Notes: generated by a model from the sequence alone, not told the origin. A stretch of DNA of 7,472 nucleotides from Chloroflexota bacterium (GCA_005881295.1 VBHS01000141.1:1-7472), one strand, 5' to 3'. Positions 1-6,611 are shown, counted from the stretch's first letter. Made by a program: numbers and translations.

Positions 1-544
1 CTGTATAGACGTCTGCGAGAAGGAAGTGTACACCTAAGCTGTTTAGCGTGATTTCGTCAGTATCTTCAAAAGCTTCGTAAATCCATTTGTTATTCTCTTT
101 GTGATAGATTTCTATTTTGAAAGATTGCGAATCTGCAAGGACATATTCTTCGATAGTAGGATGCGCGCGATAATTTTTGAGTTTCCACGTTCTGTCTGTG
201 AGTTCTGTAGTTGGAGAAAGTACTTCAACAACAAGGCGTGGAGATTGGATCGCTTGAATTGTTCCTCGATCGCGTGGATCACAGGTGACTATCACATCGG
301 GATGGAAGTAGCGGGTTTCAGAAATGTATACTTTCATGTCGGAACTATAGACGCGGCATTTGCTCCCACGGAGAAGATTCCAAAGAATCCTTTGAATATT
401 TGATTTGATGGTATCATGATTGGCGGTTCCGCCTGCCATGGCATATACATGGCCATCGATGTACTCGTAGCGTGTATCAGGATCATTTTCCTCGAGTTGA
501 AAGTATTCTTCAACCGTCATGGTTCGCTGATGCTCTATCGCCAT
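1..544 (-). CDS. Uma2 family (DUF820) endonuclease-like protein, 3' end cut by window edge
   Basis: Reading the minus strand from the ATG at 544 gives 181 codons with no stop before the left edge; the family is usually about 190 residues, so only a short C-terminal tail should be missing. The protein opens MAIEHQRTMTVEEYFQLEE and then shows the family's landmarks: YEYIDGHVYAMAGGT (about residues 26-40), SSDMKVYI (67-74), HPDVIV (81-86), VVEVLSPTTE (105-114), DRTWKLKNY (117-125) and IEEYVLAD (131-138). The expected PD-(D/E)XK-like core residues are visible as D83, E107 and K121. The family has a restriction-endonuclease-like fold and is abundant in cyanobacteria and Chloroflexota, but its role in the cell is largely unknown. 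A GGAAGGAG lies about 13 bases before the ATG and a GAGAGGG sits closer. An in-frame ATG at 520 is an alternative start. The gene is divergent from the flavoenzyme gene. The family call is firm; nuclease activity is inferred. Confidence 0.88.
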   Translation of the reverse strand, partial: MAIEHQRTMTVEEYFQLEENDPDTRYEYIDGHVYAMAGGTANHDTIKSNIQRILWNLLRGSKCRVYSSDMKVYISETRYFHPDVIVTCDPRDRGTIQAIQSPRLVVEVLSPTTELTDRTWKLKNYRAHPTIEEYVLADSQSFKIEIYHKENNKWIYEAFEDTDEITLNSLGVHFLLADVYT

Positions 545-592
545 GGCCCTCTCGCTCTCCTTCCATTTGTGATATGTTGCTCTGGATGCCTT

Positions 593-615
593 TATAATAG
601 ACCAGTGCTATTATA
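593..615. promoter_or_regulatory. 8-7-8 inverted repeat containing opposed TATAAT boxes
   Basis: TATAATAG (593-600) is matched perfectly by CTATTATA (608-615) across a 7-base spacer, in the gap between two divergent genes. Each arm holds a TATAAT, one for each strand, facing each other. This could be an operator, or two -10 boxes that happen to form a dyad. The repeat is seen directly; a regulatory role is inferred. Confidence 0.5.
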
Positions 616-618
616 TCA
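610..618 (-). promoter_or_regulatory. Extended -10 promoter for the Uma2 gene
   Basis: On the minus strand this reads TGATATAAT, a perfect TGn extended -10. A -35 at 17-bp spacing (633-638, TCACCA) is poor, which fits extended -10 promoters. Transcription would start near 603, about 60 bases before the ATG at 544. No other minus-strand candidate here is as good. Confidence 0.5.
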
Positions 619-697
619 TAGTGCCTGGCATCTGGTGATGATTTGTTTGAAGACCTGGCTAGCACTATTTCGTTAGTTTCGATAAGGACGAAAGAAC

Positions 698-720
698 TTG
701 ATCTGGTCGGTTTCGATCAA
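698..720. repeat. Short inverted repeat before the flavoenzyme gene
   Basis: TTGATC (698-703) and GATCAA (715-720) form perfect 6-base arms around an 11-base spacer, ending eight bases before the Shine-Dalgarno of the gene at 742. It could be a repressor site or a leader hairpin. Arms this short can arise by chance, so confidence is low. Confidence 0.25.
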
Positions 721-741
721 CCACAATAAGGAAGGGATAAG

Positions 742-2187
742 ATGTTTGACGTGATTGTCATAGGTGGCGGACCAGCCGGTGTGACGGCGGCCTTGCGGGC
801 GCGGGAGCTGGGCGCAATGGTCGCGCTGGTCGAGCGCGGAAAGATGGGGGGAACCTGCACAAACGATGGCTGTGTGCCGACTCGCGCGCTTGCCAGGGCG
901 GCACGACTTGTGCGTGACGCGGAGCAGTTCGTTGATTTTGGACTGGTGGGCGAGAAGCCGATGGTAGACTTCGCAGCGTTACTGTCACGAACGCGGAATA
1001 TCGTCTCGCGGGTTCACGAGAAAAAGCATTTGCAGAGTCACCTGGAGCAGGAGGGTGTGACAGTATTTGCGAATGTCGGCGACGCTCGCTTCATTGACGA
1101 ACACAGTGTTGCCCTGGGTGATCGCACCATATTGCAAGGAGAGAAATTCATCCTCTGTGTGGGCGGCCATGCGCGCCGGCTTTCCTTCCCGGGCAGCGAG
1201 CACGCGCTAACACACAGCGATGTCTGGTCCTTGCAGCGACTGCCGCGTCAGGTAGTGGTGGTGGGTGGCGCTGCGACGGGTTGCCAGTTATCCTCGTGCT
1301 TCTCAGCGTTTGGCGCATATGTGCACGTCCTGGAAGTCGCACCCCGACTGCTGGCAGGTGAGGACGAAGCAGTGTCACACGGCATCTCCGAGGCATTCCG
1401 GCGGCGCGGCATCGCAGTCACCACGAACATCGGCGGTATAGAGCGGATCGAGCAGCAGAATGGATCTCTGCGCTTGACCTATCTGTACGAAGGCGAGGTT
1501 CGCCAGCTCACAACTGAGGCAGTTGTAATGACCGTAGGCTGGCCTGGGAACGTGGAAGCGCTGAATCTGGCCGCCGCGAGCGTGCAGAGCGAGCGCGGGT
1601 ACATTGTGGTCGATGACTTCCTGCGGACGACAACTCCCCATATCTTTGCGGCAGGGGACATTACCGGGCGCATGATGCTGGTGCAGAGCGCGAGCGGCGA
1701 GGGCGCGCTGGCAGGGGAAAATGCCCTCCTGGGCGTGGCGCGTTCCTCGCAGCACAAAATCGTCCCACATGGCGGCTTTACCGACCCGGAATATGGCAGC
1801 GTTGGCCTGACCGAAGAGCAGGCGCGCGCCAGGCATGACTGTGTCGTGGCAGTAGTTCCGTATACCGCGCTGGATCGCGCGCTCATTGATGGTCACCGAG
1901 AGGGTTTCTGCAAACTCATCGTGTCTACAGAGACACATCGTGTCCTGGGTGCGCATATCATGGGCGAGCAAGCGGTGGAGATCCTCCAGCTTGTCGCAAC
2001 CTGCATGGCGGCGGACATGCGAATCGAGCAATTGGCGGATTTGGAACTGGCGTACCCCACATTCACCGCAATCGTAGGCCTGGCCGCCCGGCGGCTCAGT
2101 CGCGAACTCGGCGTTATCCCGCTTTCGCCGCAGGGTCAAACCCAGAGTCGAATGGGTATCGCGGAATGGGAGCGCGGCGAAGCGTGA
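742..2187 (+). CDS. FAD/NAD(P)-dependent disulfide oxidoreductase, mercuric reductase / lipoamide dehydrogenase-like
   Basis: A 481-residue protein of the class I pyridine nucleotide-disulfide oxidoreductase family, whose members pass electrons from NAD(P)H through FAD and a disulfide. The FAD dinucleotide fold is at the N-terminus (VIVIGGGPAG, residues 4-13). The redox pair is CTNDGC (C39, C44), followed by VPTRAL where many relatives have a lysine in place of R48. The NAD(P) fold is at 171-198 (VVVVGGAATG, with A in place of the usual third glycine); E198 ending the second strand hints at NADH over NADPH. The second FAD motif is IFAAGDITG (301-309), and the dimerisation domain fills about 344-455. 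Its C-terminus reads AYPTFTAI (437-444) where lipoamide dehydrogenase has the His-Glu dyad, and there is no N-terminal metal-binding domain or C-terminal Cys pair as in mercuric reductase. The substrate is therefore unknown. Start supported by AAGGAAGGG (728-736). The gene is clearly GC-richer than its neighbours. Confidence 0.92.
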   Translation: MFDVIVIGGGPAGVTAALRARELGAMVALVERGKMGGTCTNDGCVPTRALARAARLVRDAEQFVDFGLVGEKPMVDFAALLSRTRNIVSRVHEKKHLQSHLEQEGVTVFANVGDARFIDEHSVALGDRTILQGEKFILCVGGHARRLSFPGSEHALTHSDVWSLQRLPRQVVVVGGAATGCQLSSCFSAFGAYVHVLEVAPRLLAGEDEAVSHGISEAFRRRGIAVTTNIGGIERIEQQNGSLRLTYLYEGEVRQLTTEAVVMTVGWPGNVEALNLAAASVQSERGYIVVDDFLRTTTPHIFAAGDITGRMMLVQSASGEGALAGENALLGVARSSQHKIVPHGGFTDPEYGSVGLTEEQARARHDCVVAVVPYTALDRALIDGHREGFCKLIVSTETHRVLGAHIMGEQAVEILQLVATCMAADMRIEQLADLELAYPTFTAIVGLAARRLSRELGVIPLSPQGQTQSRMGIAEWERGEA

Positions 2188-2221
2188 AGAATAGTCTAAA
2201 GGCCTAAATAGCCAGCACAGG

Positions 2222-2250
2222 TGGACTTATCTGAGTATGGGAATTATACT
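2222..2250 (+). promoter_or_regulatory. Candidate sigma-70 promoter for the RNase J gene
   Basis: TGGACT (2222-2227, 4 of 6 matches to TTGACA) and TATACT (2245-2250, 5 of 6 matches to TATAAT) are separated by exactly 17 bases. Transcription would start near 2257, giving a leader of about 75 bases. A 10-bp palindrome, CTGATATCAG (2249-2258), overlaps the end of the -10 and the predicted start site and could be an operator. Confidence 0.45.
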
Positions 2251-2292
2251 GATATCAGGCACCGCTTCAGGCGATTTCTCGACGAGGTGTAC

Positions 2293-2310
2293 ATACGCAC
2301 GCAAGCGTAT
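2293..2310 (+). repeat. 6-6-6 inverted repeat in the RNase J leader
   Basis: ATACGC (2293-2298) and GCGTAT (2305-2310) pair perfectly around the loop ACGCAA. In RNA this would be a compact hairpin 20 bases before the ATG at 2331. It might influence translation or message stability; nothing else supports a function. Confidence 0.35.
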
Positions 2311-2330
2311 CCAATCTAGTGGGGCAACAC

Positions 2331-4049
2331 ATGGCAAAAGAACAAACGCAAAAAACTGAAAAAATGCAGGCGGAAACGGTCAAATTCTTGTCTCTTGGAG
2401 GAGAAGAAGATGTCACACGCAATATGTATTTATATGAGTACAAAGATCAGATACTTATTGTCGATTGTGGCTTAGGGTTCCCCGATGAAACTATGTTGGG
2501 AGTAGACTTACTCCTGCCTGATATAACCTATCTCCTTCAGAACAGTATGCCGGAAGGCAAAGCCAAAAAGAAAATCGTCGGTATGCTGTTGACCCACGGA
2601 CACGAAGATCATATCGGCGGCTTGCCGTATATCTTACCGCAATTGCCATCTTTTCCTATTTACGGGTCGCCGCTAACAGCCGCTCTTGCCAATGAAAAGT
2701 TAACCGAATTCAATACTCAGCCTGTTGTCAAGACGGTTACATTTACGAATGGCAACATTCAAATCGGTGATTTCAACATTACCTTTATCCATGTCACGCA
2801 CTCTATACCGGATGCGGCACACTTTTTCATTGAGACACCGGTAGGCAACTACTACCATGGAGCGGACTACAAATTCGATTTGACTCCTGCTGACCAGAAA
2901 AGGACGGAATTTCGCAAAATAACACAGGCAGCGCAAAAAGGCATTACGGTACTTTTTTCTGATTGCCTTGGCGCTGAAAGGCCCGGATTTACTCCTTCAG
3001 AAGAGATGCTCACGCAGAATTTTGAGAAAACTATGCGCGAATCTCAAGGAAAGGTATTTGTTACTACCAATTCTTCTAATGTTTCCCGTTTGAACCAGGC
3101 GATCGAGGCAGCTGAAAAGCTCAACCGCAAAGTCTGTTTTGTCGGCAGATCCATCATCAAAGTCAAACAAATTGCACAAAAACTCGGATATCTGCATATT
3201 AAACGGGGAACTGAAATCCAAATAGAAGCAATACCTCGCTACAAGAGCAATCAAGTCATGCTTTTGGTTGCGGGAAGCCAGGGCCAGGAAAACTCTGCCA
3301 TGACCCGCATAGCGGGGGGAGAATACAATGCAATAAAACTTCAACCCAGTGATATGGTTATCTTCTCCGCCGATCCGATACCGGGCAACGAACTTGCGGT
3401 AAGTTCGTTGGTAGATGCGATAGCAAAAAAGGGCGCAACAGTAATCAATTCGGATAGTGGCAGTGGTTCATACCATGTCTCCGGCCATGGATCTTCCGGC
3501 GATCATATGCTTTTAATTTCCTTGACCCAACCCAAATTCCTCCTGCCTATCAGCGGAACGTATCGACATATGATTGCATACCGTAACCTTGGCGAAAAAA
3601 TGAACTACAAAAGAAATCAGATTTTTCTGATTGAAAATGGGCAAGAAGTATTATTGAACGCCCAACAAGCCAAAATGGGAAAGAAAATCGAGGTTAAAAA
3701 TGTATACGTCGATGAAGTATCGGGGGAAGAACTGGAAAGCTACGTTATCCGTGACCGTGAACGGTTAGCTCAGGAGGGAGTATTGATCCTGCTGGTAGAA
3801 ATCAAAGCTTCTAACGGTCAATTAGCGAGTAAACCCGAAGTAATCATGCGGGGTACTTCGTTGTCTGAATCAAGAGAAGAACTGACGAAATACTTACAGA
3901 AAGAAATAGCAAAAGCGCTTTCCAATCAAAAAGGCAATGTCACAAACCGGGTATACATCAGGAGAGTAGTCGGTGACGTCGCCGAACGCTATATCTTCAA
4001 AAAATTCCACAGCCAACCTTTGGTCCTCCCTGTCGTAATAGAGGTATAA
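2331..4049 (+). CDS. rnj: Ribonuclease J-type metallo-beta-lactamase/beta-CASP nuclease
   Basis: A 572-residue protein, close to the usual RNase J length. RNase J enzymes are zinc-dependent RNases that act as 5'-3' exonucleases and endonucleases in mRNA decay and rRNA maturation. Numbered from the ATG at 2331: DCGLGFPDETMLGVD (45-59), the zinc motif HGHEDH (H89, H91, D93, H94), HSIPD (157-161), HGADYKFD (176-183, with D179 the expected bridging ligand), SSNVSR (248-253), the FVGRS segment (270-274), IPGNE (350-354), HVSGHG (382-387), then PISGTYRHM. The C-terminal domain ends YIRRVVGD...LVLPVVIEV. The histidine expected in PIHGE is Ser408 here, and the expected NIHR reads NVSR. I recall non-His versions of this motif in candidate-phyla RNase J proteins. 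The ATG at 2331 is preferred because GTGGGG precedes it at about six bases; an in-frame GTG at 2319 would add four residues but has no ribosome site. Confidence 0.9.
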   Translation: MAKEQTQKTEKMQAETVKFLSLGGEEDVTRNMYLYEYKDQILIVDCGLGFPDETMLGVDLLLPDITYLLQNSMPEGKAKKKIVGMLLTHGHEDHIGGLPYILPQLPSFPIYGSPLTAALANEKLTEFNTQPVVKTVTFTNGNIQIGDFNITFIHVTHSIPDAAHFFIETPVGNYYHGADYKFDLTPADQKRTEFRKITQAAQKGITVLFSDCLGAERPGFTPSEEMLTQNFEKTMRESQGKVFVTTNSSNVSRLNQAIEAAEKLNRKVCFVGRSIIKVKQIAQKLGYLHIKRGTEIQIEAIPRYKSNQVMLLVAGSQGQENSAMTRIAGGEYNAIKLQPSDMVIFSADPIPGNELAVSSLVDAIAKKGATVINSDSGSGSYHVSGHGSSGDHMLLISLTQPKFLLPISGTYRHMIAYRNLGEKMNYKRNQIFLIENGQEVLLNAQQAKMGKKIEVKNVYVDEVSGEELESYVIRDRERLAQEGVLILLVEIKASNGQLASKPEVIMRGTSLSESREELTKYLQKEIAKALSNQKGNVTNRVYIRRVVGDVAERYIFKKFHSQPLVLPVVIEV

Positions 4050-4051
4050 CG

Positions 4052-4077
4052 GCAGGGACGCAGTCAGGCGTCCCTGC
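4052..4077 (+). repeat. Perfect 10-bp GC-rich hairpin just after the RNase J stop codon
   Basis: GCAGGGACGC (4052-4061) and GCGTCCCTGC (4068-4077) are perfectly complementary around a six-base loop, starting two bases after the stop codon. The following bases are AAGACTCG, with no T-tract on either side, so it is not a classic intrinsic terminator. It may protect the 3' end of the message or mark a processed end. Confidence 0.6.
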
Positions 4078-4101
4078 AAGACTCGAACGATTAAGGGGAT
4101 G

Positions 4102-4125
4102 GCGCACAATTTTCCTTGCGCTTTT
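4102..4125 (+). terminator. Possible weak intrinsic terminator after the RNase J gene
   Basis: GCGCA (4102-4106) and TGCGC (4117-4121) form a 5-bp stem around a ten-base loop, directly followed by TTTT (4122-4125). The stem is short and the T-run brief, so termination would be partial at best. It may work together with the stronger hairpin just upstream. Confidence 0.35.
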
Positions 4126-4128
4126 GGG

Positions 4129-4158
4129 AATAGAACACCTATTCAATAATGTTCTATT
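4129..4158. repeat. AT-rich 9-12-9 inverted repeat before the sigma factor gene
   Basis: AATAGAACA (4129-4137) and TGTTCTATT (4150-4158) are perfect complements around a 12-base spacer. A second dyad, GAATAG (4128-4133) with CTATTC (4139-4144), is nested in it. It lies about 95 bases upstream of the sigma gene start. It could be an operator or a weak hairpin; no T-run follows it on the plus strand. Confidence 0.4.
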
Positions 4159-4252
4159 TATTGTACGATAAGAGTAATTTCTTCTTTTGCCCCATGGAAT
4201 TCATTCCCTCTATGTTATGGGTCTCTAAGTTTTAAAAGAGAGGAGGTCATCT

Positions 4253-5386
4253 ATGTCTCTTACAATGATTGAACAACTAAAAACACAAGAAGAAGCATCG
4301 CTCACCGATATGTTAGATCTAGCATACTCTCATTCTGCTGCTCAAACTCTCGATGATGCCAGCATAGCAGCGGATAATCTATTGAATAACTTCACAGAGG
4401 ATGAGCTTGAGGATCAAGAAGAAATAGACGCCCTGGACTCAACAGAAGACGACCTGGATGTCGATGATACTGATCTTACAGAAACTGACGATGGCGGCGA
4501 ACTGGGAAATGCGTTGAGCCTCTATCTCCGTGAAATGGGTCGCGTGCCACGGTTGACTGTGAAGGAAGAGATACGCCTGGGGCTCATGGTTCAACAAGGC
4601 AAGCTTGAGCAGCAACACGCCATTCAATACGACACGCTTCCCAATGATAAAGTAATGGAACAGGCAAAAGATGCACAACGTCGTCTGATTGAAGCCAACT
4701 TACGCCTGGTTGTAAGCATTGCGAAGAAGTATCAGAACAGGGGTCTGGCATTGCTCGATCTCATTCAAGAAGGCAATAAGGGGCTGATGATCGCTGTCGA
4801 GAAGTTCGATCCAACGATGGGGTACAAGTTCAGTACCTATGCAACCTGGTGGATTCGACAGTTTGTTTCACGGGCAATTGCAAACCAGGCACGCACCATT
4901 CGTCTCCCGGTCCACGCGTTCGAGACGGTCAATCGTGTATCGAGGGTAAGTGCTCGCTTACATCAGGAACTGGGTCGAGAACCAACCGTCAGGGAGATTG
5001 CACAGCAGATGGGTAGTAGTGTGGAAAAGATACGCGAGCTCCTCAAAGCCAGCCAGCAACCTATCAGCCTGGAAACCCCGGTAGGTGAAGATAACGACGG
5101 CGAACTTGGTGACATGGTTGAGGATCAGATGCTAGAGTCTCCGATGGAGATAACAGCACAACATCAACTCCAAGAGCATGTCGCCGATGCATTACAAGAT
5201 TTAAGTGAGCGTGAACGATATGTCCTTCAATTGCGCTACGGCCTGCTTGGCGGTACAAGTCTTTCTCTGAAAGAAGTTGGCGAGATATTACACGTGAGTC
5301 GTGAGAGGATACGTCAGATCGAAGTGCAAGCTTTGCAGAAACTCCGAGTGAAGAGTAGTGACCAGTTGAAGGACTTCCTCAACTAA
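4253..5386 (+). CDS. RNA polymerase sigma-70 family factor, RpoD/SigA type
   Basis: A 377-residue group 1 or group 2 sigma factor, which directs RNA polymerase to -10/-35 promoters. The N-terminus to about 83 is not a clear region 1.1, but residues 48-83 are extremely acidic (20 of 36 are D or E). Region 1.2 is about 86-118 (LSLYLREMGRVPRLT). Region 2 spans about 143-218, with the signature DLIQEGNKGLMIAVEKFD and the 2.3/2.4 helix FSTYATWWIRQFVSRAIA. Region 3 is about 219-297 and region 4 about 306-370, with the helix-turn-helix VGEILHVSRERIRQIE. In 2.4 the -10-reading Gln is kept (Q203), and the equivalent of E. coli T440 is S206. The -35-reading region 4.2 residues RERIRQ are intact. The start is set by AGGAGGT at 4241-4247, five bases before the ATG. 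The short spacer between regions 1.2 and 2 suits a non-proteobacterial factor. Whether this is the housekeeping sigma or a paralogue cannot be told from the window. Confidence 0.93.
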   Translation: MSLTMIEQLKTQEEASLTDMLDLAYSHSAAQTLDDASIAADNLLNNFTEDELEDQEEIDALDSTEDDLDVDDTDLTETDDGGELGNALSLYLREMGRVPRLTVKEEIRLGLMVQQGKLEQQHAIQYDTLPNDKVMEQAKDAQRRLIEANLRLVVSIAKKYQNRGLALLDLIQEGNKGLMIAVEKFDPTMGYKFSTYATWWIRQFVSRAIANQARTIRLPVHAFETVNRVSRVSARLHQELGREPTVREIAQQMGSSVEKIRELLKASQQPISLETPVGEDNDGELGDMVEDQMLESPMEITAQHQLQEHVADALQDLSERERYVLQLRYGLLGGTSLSLKEVGEILHVSRERIRQIEVQALQKLRVKSSDQLKDFLN

Positions 5387-5486
5387 GTCTGAATGGAGAA
5401 AGATCAGGGTATCGGATGGGAAGGGATAGCGGCTCTTCATCAAGAATGTTCGAGTGTTTGAAACATTGGCCACAAATCACATGGTT

Positions 5487-5545
5487 ATACGACGCTCGTA
5501 CACCTACAGTGACAACAAATTTCTGTAGGCGTACGAGCGTCGTAT
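5487..5545. repeat. Near-perfect 23-bp inverted repeat, 13-base loop
   Basis: The arms 5487-5509 and 5523-5545 are complementary at 22 of 23 positions; the only mismatch is A5502 opposite G5530. Each arm also contains its own dyad: TACGA-CGC-TCGTA on the left and TACGA-GCG-TCGTA on the right. No T-run follows, so it is not a classic terminator. It lies about 100 bases after the sigma factor gene. Candidates are a palindromic repeat (REP or miniature element), a 3'-end-protecting hairpin or a protein-binding site. The rest of the 5387-5711 gap holds no gene I can support. Confidence 0.75.
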
Positions 5546-5674
5546 TGTAACTGAGCCAGGGTGCTCATGGCGAAGAGCCTGCTATAGTTATTGCCGGCAC
5601 GCTGACTCGTTCTGCTAGCATCCTGTATGGCCTGCCTGGCTTGCTTCCATCACATCTCCCTCTCGGCAAAAAAC

Positions 5675-5683
5675 TGCTACAAT
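5675..5683 (+). promoter_or_regulatory. Extended -10 promoter for the thioesterase gene
   Basis: TGCTACAAT is a TGn extended -10 with a 5-of-6 hexamer (TACAAT, 5678-5683). The -35 position at 17-bp spacing (5655-5660, TCTCCC) is poor, as tolerated by this promoter class. Transcription would start near 5690, leaving a leader of about 20 bases that carries the AAGGAG ribosome site. Confidence 0.55.
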
Positions 5684-5711
5684 ACAAGGGAGCAAAAGAA
5701 AAGGAGCGCAC

Positions 5712-6482
5712 ATGCAACGCCAATTTTGTTATACGCATTCCGTCCGCTATGATGAGTGTAATTGTGATGGAGTGCTTACTCCCCCAGCGTTTGTACGGTA
5801 TATGCAGGATATTGCGGCACGGGATGCCGAGGATGCTCAGCTTTCAGGAAATGGCTACTGGGTGGTCAAGAGAACCGCTATCACCTTTATGGCCCCTGTC
5901 CAGGTGCATACCAGGCTCGAATTGAAGACCTATGGCATAGGTTTTACACGCATTACGGCTCAACGAGGATATGAAGCTCGCATTGCAGGTGAACAAAATG
6001 ACGACCCTATCATTTCCGCATGGACACTCTGGGTATACGTTGATTCACGTGGACGACCCATGCGCCTTCCGGAAGGAACGGCTCAGATCTGGCTACCGGA
6101 TGGGCCTCTACCGCAACAACCAGAAGCTCTCCTCCCGCCTTTTCCTGAGAGCATACCAGAAACTACTACCGCGGTCGTGCGTTTCTCTGATATAGATCCG
6201 ATGAGGCATTTGAATAATGCCTCTGCCGTTGAGATGTTAGACAATGCGAGCTGGGAAGCGTATGCCAAAGGCGGAATAACGCCCGATACGGCTCATTTCG
6301 ATGTCCTCCACTACGATATTGAATATATAGACAGTCCTCGTTTCGGTGAAAGGCTCGAAATACAGAGCTGGCTTGATCCTTTTCCTTCGGCAGGACAGCA
6401 ATTTAGCAGCCTTCAGCAGATTACGCGAGCTGGAAGAACAATGGTTCGTGCACGCTCTCGCTGGTTATGCAGCGCAAACTAA
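5712..6482 (+). CDS. Double-hotdog acyl-thioesterase (acyl-ACP/acyl-CoA thioesterase-like)
   Basis: A 256-residue protein with two hotdog folds in tandem, the arrangement of bacterial and plant acyl-ACP thioesterases, which release free fatty acids from acyl carrier protein or CoA. The first hotdog, about residues 5-112, begins SVRYDECNCDGVLTPPAFVRYMQDIA (in pieces: D14, E15, D19-G20). The second, about 152-253, begins VVRFSDIDPMRHLNNA, with D160, D162, H166, N168 and N169 matching the D-x-D/N...HxNN motif that carries catalytic residues in this family; the first half has no HxNN, as is usual. A proline-rich linker (132-150) joins them. No signal peptide or membrane segment is visible, so it should be cytoplasmic. 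The start is fixed by AAGGAG (5701-5706) five bases before the ATG. The gene appears to be transcribed alone. Chain length and ACP-versus-CoA preference cannot be read from the sequence. Confidence 0.85.
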   Translation: MQRQFCYTHSVRYDECNCDGVLTPPAFVRYMQDIAARDAEDAQLSGNGYWVVKRTAITFMAPVQVHTRLELKTYGIGFTRITAQRGYEARIAGEQNDDPIISAWTLWVYVDSRGRPMRLPEGTAQIWLPDGPLPQQPEALLPPFPESIPETTTAVVRFSDIDPMRHLNNASAVEMLDNASWEAYAKGGITPDTAHFDVLHYDIEYIDSPRFGERLEIQSWLDPFPSAGQQFSSLQQITRAGRTMVRARSRWLCSAN

Positions 6483-6611
6483 TGCGGCGACGACTCCAGA
6501 ACTCTTGCGAATTCATAGCGAAGTGGCAGCTCGTGTGTAAGAGCATCTCAAAAGCCTGCTGGAGGTGCGTACAATCGATGTACCGTCTGTAGATATCACC
6601 AAGAGAAGATA

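Noticed and set aside
101..676. Two plus-strand open frames of 100 and 86 codons
   Set aside because: The first lies entirely opposite the Uma2 family gene and the second mostly so, and the Uma2 gene carries the conserved motifs; neither has a good ribosome site or recognisable content.
1375..2139. A 254-codon minus-strand open frame inside the flavoenzyme gene
   Set aside because: It is antisense to a gene with clear family motifs throughout, its translation shows no recognisable domain, and high GC content makes such long antisense frames common.
742..2187. Calling the flavoenzyme a mercuric reductase with a mer operon
   Set aside because: There is no metal-binding N-terminal domain, no C-terminal Cys pair and no merR, merT or merP neighbour.
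4052..4077. Calling the hairpin after the RNase J gene a standard intrinsic terminator
   Set aside because: The stem is perfect, but no T-run follows on either strand.
6346..6540. A 64-codon frame overlapping the end of the thioesterase gene, suggesting a frameshifted C-terminus
   Set aside because: The second hotdog domain is complete in the main frame and ends naturally; the other frame shows no continuation of the family.
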